Part shown: in pieces, positions 10,600 to 22,922 of the stretch
Position numbering within the stretch: position 1 is the stretch's first letter
How the letters are laid out: each line of letters begins with the position of its first letter
Source: Chara braunii
Lineage: Eukaryota > Streptophyta > Charophyceae > Charales > Characeae
Direction: 5' to 3'
DNA length: 51,191 nt
Assembly (NCBI GenBank): GCA_003427395.1
Contig: BFEA01001101.1
Coordinates: 108,310-159,500, forward strand
Translations under genes and position numbers: made by a program
The notes under the pieces: model-generated
What the model saw: only the letters and a program-made list of their open reading frames with translations
Told to the model about the DNA's origin: nothing
Database searches by the model: none

Positions 10600-11346
10600 G
10601 ACTTTCTTTAAGCTACTCATTAACCGTTGATACATCCGTGTCCTGATTGATAGTGGTTCACGACTAACTTCTTTTCTCCTGATGGGATTCGTAAGGCGGG
10701 CCTGGGAATGAAGCAAGTGAAATTGCAGAACCCTTTTCAGACTCAGGTGGGCAAGCAAGAGGTTGTCACCTCAACACATGCTATCAAAGGTGTGCGCGTC
10801 ACTTTTGACAAGGATCGCACTGTCACACATGAACTTTTATGTCATGGACAAATGTCCGTTCGACGTGGTCATTGGTTTGGGCTGGTTAAAGGCTCATTGC
10901 CTTAGGACCACGTGGGCGGATAACAAGTTCGTGGTGCATGATGCCAAGGGGAACGAGCGTACCATTCTATTGGACGAGATGCGCGAGTCCCCTGTGACTC
11001 TTTTAAGTGCGAACAAATTCTGCAAATCAGTGCGTAGGCGCAAGGAAGCTGAGCATGTGCATGTAGCTCTGGTAAAGCCTCTCCATGTGCCTTCTACTTT
11101 TGCTACATTTTCTTCCTCGAAAGTTTACTCTACTTCTACTACTTCTTCTTCTGTTCCATCTACTTCTATTGTAAATAATCAATCAACTTTTGATCCAAGT
11201 ACTTCGAAACCGGTCGTAATTGCTGTAAATTCTCAATCTGATTTTTTTTCTCCTGATGAGGATGATCCTCCACCGGAAATCCCAACAAACATTCACCGCC
11301 TATTAGATCGATTCCCTGAAGTTTTGGATGAACCTCAAGGAGTCCC
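10600..11346 (+). pseudogene. Aspartic protease region of pol
   Basis: The retropepsin active site is visible as VLIDSG at about 10640-10657 (catalytic Asp at 10649-10651), followed by a shifted frame (10708-10905, then 10763-11377) with MKQVKLQNPFQTQVG, LGWLKAH and the linker towards RT. The family cleaves the Gag-Pol polyprotein. TGA at 10628 and a frame switch near 10850 break it. Near 11344-11347 one missing base shifts the frame into RT; reading one frame over gives continuous conserved sequence into RT. Confidence 0.72.
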
Positions 11347-12819
11347 GAGCGTCCGGTCAAATATAAGATCGAGATAATAGAGGGGAGTATTCCTCCAAAG
11401 GGCTGCGTTTACCGCATGGGACAAGGCGAGTTGGAGGAATTGAGGAAACAAATTGATGACATGATTGACCGTGGATGGATTAGGCCTAGCAAGTCTGACT
11501 TTGGCGCACCCGTCCTGTTTGTGTCGAAGAAAGGAGACGAACTCCGGATGTGCATTGACTATCGTGGCCTGAATCGCATCACACGAAAGAACGTCTATCC
11601 CTTACCTCGAATAGACGATCTGCTAGATGCTGCAGGTGGGTGCAAGGTCTTCTCCAAGATAGACCTCAAATTTGGCTACCACCAGATTGAAGTTGATCTG
11701 AGCGACGAGCACAAAACTGCATTCAAAACACATGATGGGATGTACGAATTCATCATTATGGCCTTCGGTCTTACGAATGCACCAGCCACCTTTCAGTGCC
11801 TCATGGACGAGGTCCTTCGCCACCAGCTTAACAGGTTTGTTGTTGTTTACCTCGATGATATCTTGATTTTCCGCAAGTCCATGAAAGAGCACGTCGAACA
11901 CCTTGAGGAGGTCTTGAAGGTCCTCAAGGAGGCGCAATTGCACCTCAACTTAGAGAAATATGAGTTTGGTAGGGACATCGTCATCTATCTCGGGCACCTG
12001 TTGTCTGCAAACGGCCTTGAGTCGGAGGCAACCAAGGTTGAGGTCATACGAAAGTGGCCTCAACCGGCGAACATACGTGAACTGCATTCTTTCCTTGGTT
12101 TGGCTTCTTATTACCGGAAGTTTATACCCAGATTTTCTGTCATTGCTCACCCACTCTCGAGACTAACAAGTAAGAATGTTGCCTATGTGTGGTGTGAGAA
12201 ATGTGAGACTGCATTTCAAGCCTTGAAAGAGGCATTGGTGAGTCATCCTATGCTCCGTATTGCGGATCCCAACCTCACATTTGTAATCACTACGAACGCG
12301 AGCCAGTTTGGGATTGGTGCAGTGCTACAACAAGATGATGACGATGACCTGCATCCGCTCGAATATTACAACAAACGCATGCCCAGCCACAAGGTAGCTA
12401 CTTCCACGTATATGCGTGAACTCTGCACCTTGTGCGAGGCGCTCACACATTGGAAGCACTACCTCTTGGGTCGTCATTTCAAGGTCTATTCAGATCATCA
12501 GACCTTGCAAAGGATTAAGACACAAGCTGATCTCTCTCCAACGCTGACCCGTTGGCTGCACAACATTGATGTCTACAACTTTGAACTAAAACACAAGAAA
12601 GGCAGTTATAACCGTGTTGCTGATGCTTTGCCGCGTCATCTTGAGTATTTGACTTGCCTTGTGGATTCGTATGCCCTCTTGAGGAAACTGAAGGAGGATC
12701 TGGTCGAACACACTGCCAAGGATCCGGACCTTGGTCCCATCCTTGAGCAGCTTCAGGCTGACCCTAGCAGTCAGCCTGATTTTCATGAGTGCGAGGGTCT
12801 TGTATTCCGCCAGTATTGA
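11347..12819 (+). pseudogene. Reverse transcriptase-RNase H region of pol
   Basis: Clear Ty3/gypsy RT: FVSKKGDELRMCIDYRGLN, FSKIDLKFGYHQI (catalytic Asp of motif A), AFGLTNAPATFQ (motif B), VVYLDDILIF (YLDD, motif C). The connection LGHLLSANGL and the FLGLASYYRKFI region follow, then RNase H with VITTNASQFGIGAVLQQ, REL and YSDHQTL. The first RNase H Asp of the usual TDAS box is Asn here (AAC where GAC is expected), which should abolish RNase H activity. The frame stops at TGA 12817-12819, after which integrase continues in the same frame. The enzyme copies element RNA into cDNA. Confidence 0.9.
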
Positions 12820-14106
12820 AAGTTTGATCGTTTGTGTGTTCCCAACCATGCGCCTCTCCGGACTCATTTCTTGGATTTGGCACATGGTCGGAGTGGACAC
12901 TTCGGCTTTGAAAAGACGTATGGAAGTCTCTTGCAGCAGTTTGATTGGCCGAGAATGAAGGAATCTTCTCAGAAATTTATTGTTGAATGTCAGGTTTGTC
13001 AAAGAACCAAGGTGCATAGGCATAAGCCTTATGGCCTGTTGAAACCCCTCTCAATTCATGATGGTCCCGGGGAGTCGGTCTCTATCGATTTCACGGACAT
13101 AGGAAAGATGAGCGAGGGAGGAAATTCACAAGTCATGGTCATTGTGGATCGTTTTTCCAAACTTCTGAATCTGATTCCTCTACCTCCTCATGCATCGACT
13201 GAACTGGTGATCGAAGAATTTCACCAGCAGTACATTCTGCAGTATGGACCCCCGAAAAATCTTGTGAGTGATCGGGACACCAGGTTCATTAGTGCTGATT
13301 GGAAGGATTTCACCTCACAGATCTATGACATTAAACTCAACAAGACTTCTGGTCGACACCCCGAAGCCAATGGATTGGCCGAGGAAATCAACCAGACTGT
13401 CATTCAATTGTTTCGCGCGCTAATTGCTCCAGATCAGAACACATGGGACAAGGAGTTACACAAAGTGGAAGGGTTGTACAACAACTCCATTCACTCTGCA
13501 ACGGGCGTAACACCGAATCAGTTGCAATATGGTTGGCAAATGTGCAATCCCCTCTCCTACATGTTCCCCGAACGGTCCCCTGGTCTGACACCCGACATGC
13601 CTGGCTACAACACCAAGTATGCACGTCTGCTCAAAGCTACAATCGCAGCGATGAACAAGCGTCAGCATGCCATGATCAAACACGATAACAAATCGCGCAA
13701 AGAAGGTAACTTCGCAGTAAAAAGTTATGTCTTGGTCAAAATGTCTGAGTTTTCTGACGAAGAGGGCGTATCAAGGAAGCTCCTTCCACTGTACTATGAC
13801 CCTTGGCAAGTTCTTAAGGTGATTGGGGATGAATTTGGTCCTTCGTACGTGATTGACGTGCCTCCTCATCTGCGCACCTATCCGGTCTTTCACGAATCCA
13901 TACTGTTTCCACACATAGATAATGAGATTTTTCCCTCCCAAGATCCTATGATACCTCGCCCTATTGACAACGGTCATGAGATAGACAGAATCGTTGCCCA
14001 TGAAGGAAGAGGGAGGAACAGGCAGTACAAGATTCACTTCCTCTACCACCCGTTGACCACGTTTTTATGGATCGACCGAAAAGAGCTGCTGATCACGAGT
14101 GATTAA
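12820..14106 (+). pseudogene. Integrase with C-terminal chromodomain
   Basis: Same frame as RT after the TGA at 12817. The zinc-binding HHCC module spans about 12870-13015 (SGHFGFEKTY ... CQVCQRTK). The DDE core has SIDFTDIG (D), LVSDRDTRF (D) and HPEANGLAEEINQTV (E), all three acidic residues retained. The tail carries a chromodomain-like stretch from EIDRIVAHEGRGRNRQYKIH to WIDRKELL, typical of chromoviruses, where it binds marked histones and guides insertion. The region from 12832 to the stop at 14104 is one open frame of 424 codons. Confidence 0.9.
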
Positions 14107-14274
14107 TGCCTATGAACGACAGATCACTGACAAACAGACTGCTAAGTTTTCTACAAAACTCACTCCCCACAGTCTTACTAAATCCTTCTTTCCGATCTAT
14201 GCCTACGATGCATTTTGTGCCGACTTTGAATGAGTTACTCGCTCGAAGGGACCTCGCTCTTGAGAGGGGGGTAG

Positions 14275-15464
14275 TGTAATGACCCGCCAAAAACACAGAC
14301 TGAGAACACTGCTGATTTCCAGGATTTCCCGGGGACTGAATGCCTTGCTGAGATTCTCGCATTTTGATGTGATTTCCATGTCTGTGTGTGTGTGTGTGCC
14401 TGCTTGTTTGCATGCCAGGTGTCGGCTGAGTGTGTGTGTGACCCGCAAGGGTACTTGTGTGTGTGACCCGCAAGGGTACTTGTTGGTTGAAAGGCCCTGC
14501 AGGGCCGGTACTTACCTGTAGTCGTGACTTTGAGGGTTGCAAGAGGGAAAACACTCAAGTAGCGGTGGTAGGCCCGCGACACTTAGAGCAGAGGGGAAAA
14601 ACACTCAAGTAACAGGTAGGCCGGTACCACGGAAATAGTGGTAGAAGTGTTGGGTACTGGAGACCGAGCAGAAGAAGATAAAAAGTTGGCATTTTTAGAG
14701 GCCGAGTAGCGGTAGGCTAGAGGTAGGCCGGTACCAGTCCAAGTAGCTCGGGTCTAGGGCCTGTCCGGACGATAAAATAACCTGCAATGATGTTTCCTTT
14801 CGGAGGAGGTACCGGTTGTTGGGAGGTCACTCGGCCTAGGAAGTCACCGCCCAGGAGGCCAGTAGGCCGCTATATCTTTCCGAGGAGCAAGTAGCTCCTC
14901 CTCATTTGCGGTATGCAAGGATTGGCGACATGTTGCTGGAGCACAGCGCTGGACTAGTGCAACGCTGCTTGGAGGTGAAGGTAGCTGGGCACTCAGCTTG
15001 GCTATGGCGACCAGCCCAGTTTGAGGAGGAGGAAGAAGGAGGTTGAGAGAGAGAGTGGCAAGGTACCTACCTGGCTATGGTGGACACCATCTTCATCACC
15101 TGGTTGGGCGCTGCATCTGGAAGGTCCCCGTTGGCGTAGTGTTGCACCCAGGAAAACTCGAGGCAGAGTCAGGCATGGCGGAGTAGGGTGGAGGCGACAT
15201 AGGTGTTTTGCGTTGTCCATTGGGCATCAGGGTCAGACCCGAGTAGTCCGCCATAGCCTAGGCATGTGAGAGAGGGAGGAAGGGGTGAAATCCATGGCTA
15301 TGGAGGACCGGTCAATGTGTCAGCAGTAAGAGGGAAGTTCGGATATTGATTCAGATTCATTCATTCATTGTTATTATTATTGGGAAGAAGATTAAGATTG
15401 GTGAAGTTAAGGAGGAGGAGGAAGGTAGAGAGGGAAGGGGGAATTGTCATTTGTTTTGCAGGTG

Positions 15465-15499
<35 letters not shown>

Positions 15500-15668
15500 N
15501 NNNNNNNNNNNNNNNNNNNNNNNNNNNNNNNNNNNNNNNTTTTTCCTTCTTCTTATTTCCCTCTTCTCTGGTCCTTATCTCTTTGCAAGTGCTTTCATTT
15601 CTTTTGTAATTGGGTGGAATTGTCTTTCATTGTGAATTTGCACTTGGGAAAGGACCAGGATCGTAACA
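14275..15668 (+). repeat. 3' long terminal repeat of the chromovirus
   Basis: A polypurine tract (GAGAGGGGGG, about 14262-14271) precedes TGTAATGACC at 14275; the other end is GGATCGTAACA at 15668. The ends are short inverted repeats (TGTAATGA / TCGTAACA), as in plant gypsy LTRs. Length about 1.39 kb including a 40-base gap. It contains a duplicated 25-bp unit with GACCCGCAAGGGTACTTG at about 14440-14480. No partner LTR lies in the window, so the ends rest on the polypurine tract and terminal words. Confidence 0.7.
15500..15539. other. Assembly gap (40 N) inside a poly-T tract
   Basis: Forty N bases flanked by T runs on both sides (about 15470-15499 and 15540-15544). It falls in the LTR. True length is unknown. 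Confidence 0.99.
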
Positions 15669-16830
15669 ATAGGGTATTTTTTGAAAGAATATGCACTTTT
15701 TGTCCACTTTTCAATTATCAATCATAATCGTTGTCGAACTTGTCGCCTTTTTTTGCCATTTCTATATTGGTTTATTCTTACATTTATCGATTTCTTTCGG
15801 TTTGTAATTCGAGGTTGCCTGCTTTGTTGTTTATCTTCTGCATTTTCCCTTACCACTTCAGTGTTTGATGTTTGGATGTTATTATTTACTGTTACTACTG
15901 TTTTTGAACTATATGTGTATGATAATGTTTTCTACTTACCGACCTACATTTAAACATACACACACTCTTTTTTTTTTACCATGTTTATATATTTTTCAAA
16001 AGTAAAATTACAATAACATACAAGTGATGATACAACTATGTGACACCCGTGGACTATGCCGCGAGGAATTTGGCCGCCGCGACCGAAAAAGTCGGTCGCG
16101 GCCGCGGCCTAGAGGCCTAGTTTGCGGCCCAGATTTCTGTATATTTTTTTAGTGGTCGAAAAATAACTAATATATATAACTGAAAACTTTCGTCTTTTTC
16201 CTCTTTCTCACTCTACGAAGCACCTTGTGACATACATTTTTACCACCCCGATTCCCTGCCGAAACATGTTCATGTCGAACGGCCCAACAAATAATTGCAC
16301 GTAATACAGGCAAATTGAGGCAATGAAGGTTGCGAAGTGTAAGATGGAGAGACGGAACACATACATTTCGAGGGGCCTACTTCTTTAAACTCCTTGACAC
16401 ACAAATTATTGAACAACAAACTCACTTCGAAATTTGGATAATACATGACTTACGTAATGAAGTTGCATTCAACATCCGCCCGACCTTGTCCGAGTGACAC
16501 ATTCATTTCCTTTGCTCGAACAGTTCGGTTGATGGATTTTGGTTTGGTGAACTACATCGGAACACATTGCATATGCATATATGACATCGAATTGCACCAT
16601 TCCATCCTCAACAAGATCACACCCGAATAACAAAGACAAAAAAAACACAAAGGAAGGGAGGCGATAAACCTGAAACATGCACAAAAGAGTTCCGTACAAA
16701 TGCTTGAATCACTTCGAACATGGATGAAGTACAAAGTTAAACGATGTCACAAAAAGGCATTCGTCGCAAAGTTCAAAAAAAGTTCGGATGACCATTCGTC
16801 ACTTCCTCCCGTAGATGGATTGAGTCATCG

Positions 16831-16862
<32 letters not shown>

Positions 16863-17021
16863 GTGGCCGTTGTCGTCACCGTGAAGATGAGATTCCCCAT
16901 CATCATAGCCGTCGTCATCGGTTGCATTACCCTCATCTGAACATCCAAAACACAACCGTCGTCTTGACAATCATCATCATCTTAATGGTGATGATGAAGG
17001 AACAACTATCTTTCACGTTTT

Positions 17022-17113
<92 letters not shown>

Positions 17114-18735
17114 CCTTTCCGATTATCAGAAGCGTGAAGCAAGCCATACAAACCCCGAACACTAGCATGACCGACATTGATGTCGCAACTGATGAATATG
17201 ACGACCATCTTATGTCGGCATCAAGATCGGATTAAGGCGGTCTCCCCATACAAATATGGTCTGCCCACCAATGGCGCACCCAGAATGCATCTCGAAAACA
17301 AGATCGGATCTAGGCGGTCTGCGTTCATGTCAGCAAGGGTGGAGATGTAAAGAAGCATGATCTCCCTGAGCACATCAACAGGATGACCGCCCCACTGATT
17401 GGGGATCATATCCCCGCTACGAAACACCCGCGGACGCGTCCGCGGGGTCGAGCTCGGAGGGCGGCTTCATATGTGGCTGCGTCCACGGCTAGCCTCGTCT
17501 GCTTCGCGGACGTGATTTTACCAGAATTTTCCTGAATTAAATAATAGGTTAATATATATATATATATGGGGTTGAAGCGAATTTTAAGCCGTACAACCCC
17601 ATGTTTGTTTTTGGAAACAGGTAATTTTTTGGAATTATAAAAAATAAAAAACAAAAAAGGTGGAGAAGAGAAATTGAAAAATAAATTTAAAGAAAAGGTT
17701 TTTTTTGGGGGGCGGGATTTTTGGTCGACAGTTCTTTCTATTCTTCGTTTTTACATTTTTTTTTATTATTTTTTTTTTGTACAGAGGGAACAATCAAGGA
17801 ATGAAAAAAATATATATATATATATATATTTTTCCCGGGGCCTTTTAATACTTGTGTGTGTGTGTAGGGGGTCTGTGTATAAAACAAGACCATCCCATTC
17901 AGAATGGGACACTAGACATTGTTGTCACGTCCACAGTTGGGCAAGGAGGGGAAAGGGAGTAGTTAGGTAAAAGATATCTCAGGGCAGGTATTAGTAAGGA
18001 GCAGGTTAGCAAAATTAGAGTTAGCGGAGGTTAGGAATGGGTATGAAAACCCAGTCGTAGGGGGGGGTGCACGCCCTTAAGCGCGCTTTTCGCCGCCTAG
18101 CACCCATAGCAGCTCATCAGAGGAGTCAACTTAGTAAAGACTCATGTTAGGAAGGGGGAAGGGTGGAGGGGGATATAGGGGTTGTAAGCATGTGGTCAGG
18201 TGTTGTAAGGAGAGGTAGCATAGTTTTGTAGGGGGGGGGGGTGTTATTGAAGACATACCTGACTGGTCACGGTAGAGGTCGCAGGAAGATCAGTTTCCGC
18301 CATAGCACGAAGGTGGCCTCGCAGCGTAGTGTCAGGATGCTTACAATGATCGTAAACACAGCGCCGGGGCACTGTGGTGTGTCAGACCAAGCCCTGGTAC
18401 AAGGATCAGATTGCGAGTTGATGCGCTCGGGCGAGGAAGGTGTAGGAGGAGAATGAATGAGGAGATTGTCAGAGGGAAGTAGGTGGAGAATGCAGGACAT
18501 AATGGTATGCATGCCGGACACGCTTGTGCGGTATAGCATATGCATATAAGTATTTGTAGTAGCGGTGCATACCGTGGTCCTCTGTTGTATCGTAGGGGAG
18601 GATGGCGTTGTGCAGACCATGGAGGAGTAGTGCGTCCTGCCATATTGTGGGCTAGGATTAGAAACCCGAAGAATGCAATTGACAGACCATAAATTGAATC
18701 TAAATTGGAGATTCAAGGCAATCACTTACTTATCA
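15669..18735. other. Repeat-rich DNA without recognisable genes
   Basis: No supported coding sequence. It holds a GC-rich inverted pair with GCGGCCGC words at 16060-16115, a CAT trinucleotide run at about 16825-16862, and a TC dinucleotide run at 17027-17110. At 17220-17320 the segment AGATCGGAT(T/C)(A/T)AGGCGGTCT occurs twice. TA repeats lie at 17552-17567 and 17810-17830, and G-tracts at 18060 and 18229-18241. Open frames here are low-complexity translations or unsupported. Confidence 0.6.
17417..17660. repeat. Possible relative of the CTATG-ended transposon family
   Basis: It begins CTACGAAACACCCGCGG, matching the ends at 4177 and 9790 in layout, with a perfect GC-rich dyad (CGCGGACGCGTCCGCG). 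A hairpin GGGGTTGA...TACAACCCC at 17568-17600 and AT-rich filler follow in the same order. I could not find the right end or a target duplication, so it may be truncated. Confidence 0.35.
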
Positions 18736-20667
18736 TGATGGATTAAGTGTGGATTCCATTGCACTTCCATAAATTTTGTTACTTAAAAGCCGTTACGGTT
18801 AGAACATGAATTGTTGAACTCTCGATTTCATCACACCTTGCTCAATTTTGTGTCAGCATTGAGTCGGGCCTATTTTAGATGACATTGGTGTGACTTGCAT
18901 AAATTGTAACTCAATCGAAGAGTAAACTTTAAGCCTTAGGCAAATCATACGACAAACGAGATCATGGTTTAAGTACTATGGATTCCATCGCACTTCGATA
19001 ATTTATGTACATACTTATTAAAAGAGGTGTTCAGTGTGATTTGCATAAATTGGAACTCAATCAAACAGTAAAGGCCATTACATGGTAAACGAGATGGTTT
19101 AAGGATGAATTCCAACGCACTTTGATAATTTTGGACTCTATCATACTTCGACAATTTATGTTACTTAAAAGACGTAACTATCATGTCATTGTCATACATT
19201 GAAATTCACTCTAACAGCAGACAACATAGTATTCATGAAAACCTCACAAAACCAGAAAACCTAACATTTTTTATAAAATGAAAAAGTGAAAGTCAAACTT
19301 TTATTTTTGACACATAAAAGAGAGCGTTTTTAACTGTTTCCCGAGAAAGTAGGCAAAAAAACTGGCAGAAAGTTCAGCGGTTCTCAAAATGTGCAAGAAA
19401 ATCTTTTCGAGCAAAGAGCACGTTATAGGACTATAAGTCGTTCTTAGTAGATTAACAAAAAACATAGCTCAAACAAGACAACCTTAAAGGTCTTCAAGGC
19501 GAACTCGAAAGATGTTAAAAAAAAACAGTTTCAGTGAGTACTCATTTATAGAACTATAAGTCCTTTTCTGAAGTTTGGTAAAAAACAGATTCTGCGAAAC
19601 AGAGTTTATAGAACTATAAATTAATATAACTCCATTTTTAAGATAATTGTAAAACCCTTGTTAAAAAATATATGTTATGTAAAATAAAAATTCAAATAAC
19701 TTTTGCCTGAGAGACATCTTCAAATTCTTAGCCAATTATAATTTAAAATGAAAAAATAGAAAATTATTCAATAAAAAACACTAAAAAATAATATATTTGT
19801 CCATGTATGAGAGAACATATCCAAGCAAATGTATTCGTGAACAGGAGAGCATGTGTGTGTGTTTAAGAGACCCCCGAATAGGTTAGTCGTGCTACATACC
19901 TTATAGAACTATAAATATGATTTTTTCAGACAAACAAAAAATTGAGATAATTCGGTGCCTGAAAAAACGGTGCTTTGCAAGGTAGTGATTATTTATAAAA
20001 AAACTTGCTTCTCTCCTCATCACTTCCAGTGGTTCTGAAAAAGTACTTTCCTATTCCTTTTTTGCGGTTAATTTACTTAACATAAAATTTTGCTCGTGTA
20101 GGAGGCCTGAAAAATGTACTATCAGAATCTTTAAAATTTTTCGTGCAAACCTAACAATTTTTTTTTTTAGGCTTTCACAAACACTATGTTAGACGAAATG
20201 AGACATTGAACGACAGGGTTGTGAATGACCTCAGAGTCTGCATCACACAGACTATCACTGATCATTGAGTCAGACGTGCTACACATGACATTGTGTGAAG
20301 CGGAAACTAGAAATCGATCAGTGAGTCAATGCAATCACACGGTAAACAAGATAGTTTATGTATGGATTCCGACTTTCTTCGACAAATAATCATAAACTGA
20401 TATGACATTGTCATATCAAACTGAAATTCACGTGAGTACCATGGATTCCGTCTCACTTCAAGAAACATCGTAATCATGAAAAATTAAAAGTTGAAAATTG
20501 TATCAACAATTAAAAGTTGAAAATTGTATCGACAATTAAAAGTTGAAAATTGTATCGACACGTGAAAGAAATCGCAAATGCAGGATTGAAGTACGTCTCA
20601 ACGAAACGCTACGAGCCGCAATAATCTAAACTTTCTAAAACGCTATTATTTACAAAATTTAAAGTTC
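18736..20667. repeat. AT-rich region of short dispersed and tandem repeats
   Basis: No gene is seen. Three repeat types occur. (1) Diverged copies of GGATTCCATCGCACTTCG at about 18750, 18979, 19105, 20363 and 20442, some inside AAGT...ACTT dyads related to the GATCCCGG palindrome family. (2) The near-palindrome TTATAGAACTATAA at 19547-19560, 19607-19620 and 19901-19914, with a variant at 19423-19436. (3) A 26-bp tandem repeat (AATTAAAAGTTGAAAATTGT + ATCGAC) in three units from 20482 to 20559. These lie beside the 3' end of a transposon-like gene pair on the minus strand and may be its terminal region. Confidence 0.6.
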
Positions 20668-21699
20668 CTACTCACGTCCCCGCATCCCATGAGAACCCAA
20701 CCCGTACAAGGCATTTATTAGCGTCCCGAAAGCAAGGGTTTGTGGCTGTCCCTTTGTCGCCACCCTTAAGAACACCGAAATGTACTTCATCCTTACAAAC
20801 CTACAGGCACCTGCCAAGGACTTACCGATGGCGTCACTCACACAACGTGCCACTTGCTCTACCTCATGCCACTTATAAACCTCATCAATTTGACCGGCAA
20901 TCTCCAAATCGGATTGTCCGTTCTCATACAGAAGGCGCAAATTCCCCATGTTACGACCATAAATTCTAAGCTGGTTGCAAGAAACTGGCACTACAGCGTC
21001 TACCAAAGTCCTCTTTCGGTTTGAACATGCCACACACAACACTGTGCAGAAGTCGGAACCGACCACAAAAAACCGTATGCAACAATATGACACATCTTTT
21101 GGCTGTAACCCGGCACCACGCAGCGGATATACTTCCAAAAACAGATTGTAGGATGCACAGTCCAACAACTCTTGTTTCAAGTCCGCACACCACACCCGAG
21201 GTGACCTCGTAACGTTGTTCAGGCGAAGGTAAGACCGGTTATTCTCTTCGTGCCTGAGCGTGGCACGCAGGGACGGAAGTTGCCTGACACCAATGGCATA
21301 ATGAGGTACTTTGATCAGGCTTTCCCAATCCATCGCGGAAGCAAACTTGTAATCCTGATGCCATGGACATTTCCTTGCCAAGATGACTCTATCCCATTCT
21401 GCCTCGGACCACGCATCGAGAGGCTTGTCCAAAAAGGGGACGACGCTCATCCACGGGTCGTTTTCCAACTCTGTTGTCATCGACTCGACAATTTCGGTAT
21501 TGCCACCCGAACCACACAATCCGCATGCACAAGGATGAATGGGATACGCACAATCATGCGAATGGTCCAAGACTCCTGTCGCACTCCTTACACAAGACAT
21601 GAAATGCAAACACAAATGAAAAATGAAATGTCGAAATAGTAGAAAAATCGCCTTCATGATGAACTTAACTTCAGAAATTGTTGAACCATCACCAACCAT
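20668..21699 (-). CDS. Conserved protein of unknown function, transposon-associated (343 aa)
   Basis: An uninterrupted 343-codon frame. I do not recognise a named domain. Conserved blocks are ENDPWMSVVPFLDKPLDAW near the N-terminus, VSYCCIRFFVVGSDFCTVLC in the middle and FVRMKYISVFLRVAT near the C-terminus. The gene at 37002-37890 shares all three with many substitutions, so this is a real gene family and the region has been under coding constraint. The N-terminus has a hydrophobic stretch (residues about 15-33) and a Cys/His cluster. It lies directly downstream of, and on the same strand as, the DUF7869-like gene, suggesting one element. A separate exon upstream cannot be excluded. Confidence 0.6.
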   Translation of the reverse strand: MVGDGSTISEVKFIMKAIFLLFRHFIFHLCLHFMSCVRSATGVLDHSHDCAYPIHPCACGLCGSGGNTEIVESMTTELENDPWMSVVPFLDKPLDAWSEAEWDRVILARKCPWHQDYKFASAMDWESLIKVPHYAIGVRQLPSLRATLRHEENNRSYLRLNNVTRSPRVWCADLKQELLDCASYNLFLEVYPLRGAGLQPKDVSYCCIRFFVVGSDFCTVLCVACSNRKRTLVDAVVPVSCNQLRIYGRNMGNLRLLYENGQSDLEIAGQIDEVYKWHEVEQVARCVSDAIGKSLAGACRFVRMKYISVFLRVATKGQPQTLAFGTLINALYGLGSHGMRGRE

Positions 21700-21824
21700 C
21701 TTAAAAAATTCAACCGTAGACCGTGGACAAAATTCACCACGCTAAATCATCGCAAAAATAATATGCTCCCTTCTGAATTCTCGTACGTCCAAACAGTTAT
21801 TTTAAAAAATCTCACTCCCTCACT

Positions 21825-22740
21825 CTATCGGGTGGACGTGCACTCGTCGCTTTTGTGCCCTCCATCTACACTCCCTTCAGCAGATGGACTCAGATCTAGA
21901 AGTGCAACTTCAGCATTCAGTCGAACACTGGAAGGAATGACAAGTCCAGTAGTGAATGGTTTTGTACCTCGGACCGGTCTCTCCCAACCAAAAGCGATCG
22001 AGTCAGCATCCTGCTGTTTTGTCTCCTCAGTCATTTTCCATCGTTTTTCCCATGCGTTCTCATACAGTTGTTCGAGCGACTTTGCTCTCCCAGTCGGCAC
22101 CCAATATTCCACTAGCACTTGATTATAATTCTGCGAATTTTTTTCAACAACCATCCGAGAAAGAGCTTTGCCCACCTTGATTGGCACACCGCTGAACAGA
22201 TCATCGTCGAAGGGACGAAGGATAACAAAAATGCACACGTCAACATCTACACTCCCTTCACCAGATGGACTCAGATCTAGAAGTGCAGCTTCAGCATTCA
22301 GTCGAACACTGGAAGGAATGACAAGTCCAGTCGTGAATGGTTTTGCACCTCGGACCGGTCTCTCCCAACCAAAAGCGATTGAGTCAGCATCCTGCTATTG
22401 TGTCTCCTCAGTCATTTTCCATCGTTTTTCTCATGCATTCTCATACTGTAACAGTTGTTCAAGCGACTTTGCTCTCCCAGTCGGCACCCAATATTCCACT
22501 AGTACTTGATTATAATTCTGCGAATCTTTTTCAACAACCACTCGAGAAAGAGTTTTGCCCACCTAGATTGGCACACCGCTGGACAGATCATCGTCGGAGG
22601 GGCGAAGGATAAGAAAAGTGTCCACGTCAACTTGCACGTGGGGGTCGAAACTAGTCTTTAAGCGATCTTTTCTTCTTCCAACAAAGAGGGGTTCCTTGTC
22701 GTCGATGTTGACAGTGCGAGGAGAAGGTTGTTGATCGCTT
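21825..22740 (-). pseudogene. C-terminal tail modules of the DUF7869-like gene, duplicated
   Basis: Two minus-strand units encode the same roughly 120-residue module: an IFVILRP start, acidic DDDL, VLVEYWVPTGRAKSLEQL and ENAWEKRWKMTEET. Spacing resembles small beta-barrel reader tails found after DUF7869 cores in plant proteins (a recollection, not a search). The downstream unit is open (137 codons, 21825-22238). The upstream unit has a TAG in the VGK region near 22564 and is preceded by a KEPLFVGRRKDR stretch that probably links to the core at 22923. The duplicated module is unusual; a functional gene would need only one. Confidence 0.55.
21863..22632. repeat. Tandem duplication, two units of about 383 bp
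   Basis: CTACACTCCCTTCAGCAGAT at 21866 recurs at 22246 with one change, and similarity continues through TCATCGTCGAAGGGACGAAG (22201) and its match near 22588. The units are about 90% identical by eye, with a small TAACAG insertion in the second, so the duplication postdates most decay of the gene. Confidence 0.85.
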
Positions 22741-22922
22741 TCGAGCAGCCGTGGTCTTGGTCAGAAACTTTCCAGAGGTTGTGAGGATAACCCGTTGGCG
22801 ATGATCTCATCCCCATGTTTGATAACCTCCTCCTAGTAACACAAAGCTCTTTCTCTCCTCCTCACATCATGGTCGTTGTAAGTGCACCACGTTGATCGCC
22901 TGCTGTCCAGCAACTCGCGGAA

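Larger units (their letters stand above)
8365..15668 (+). mobile_element. Decayed Ty3/gypsy chromovirus, 5' LTR not found
   Basis: Order is Gag, zinc knuckle, protease, RT-RNase H, integrase, chromodomain, 3' LTR, which is the Ty3/gypsy (Metaviridae) order with a chromovirus tail. No matching 5' LTR or primer-binding site is seen upstream of gag; the sequence there is the microsatellite/NUMT segment, so the left end is probably lost or displaced. A small DNA transposon is nested in gag at 9790-10245. In-frame stops at 8548, 8686 and 12817, frameshifts near 10250-10300, 10700 and 11346, and a mutated RNase H residue make the copy non-autonomous. Confidence 0.9.

Noticed and set aside
18267-18725. 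Minus-strand frame of 152 codons
   Set aside because: No recognisable domain, repeat or homologue within the window.
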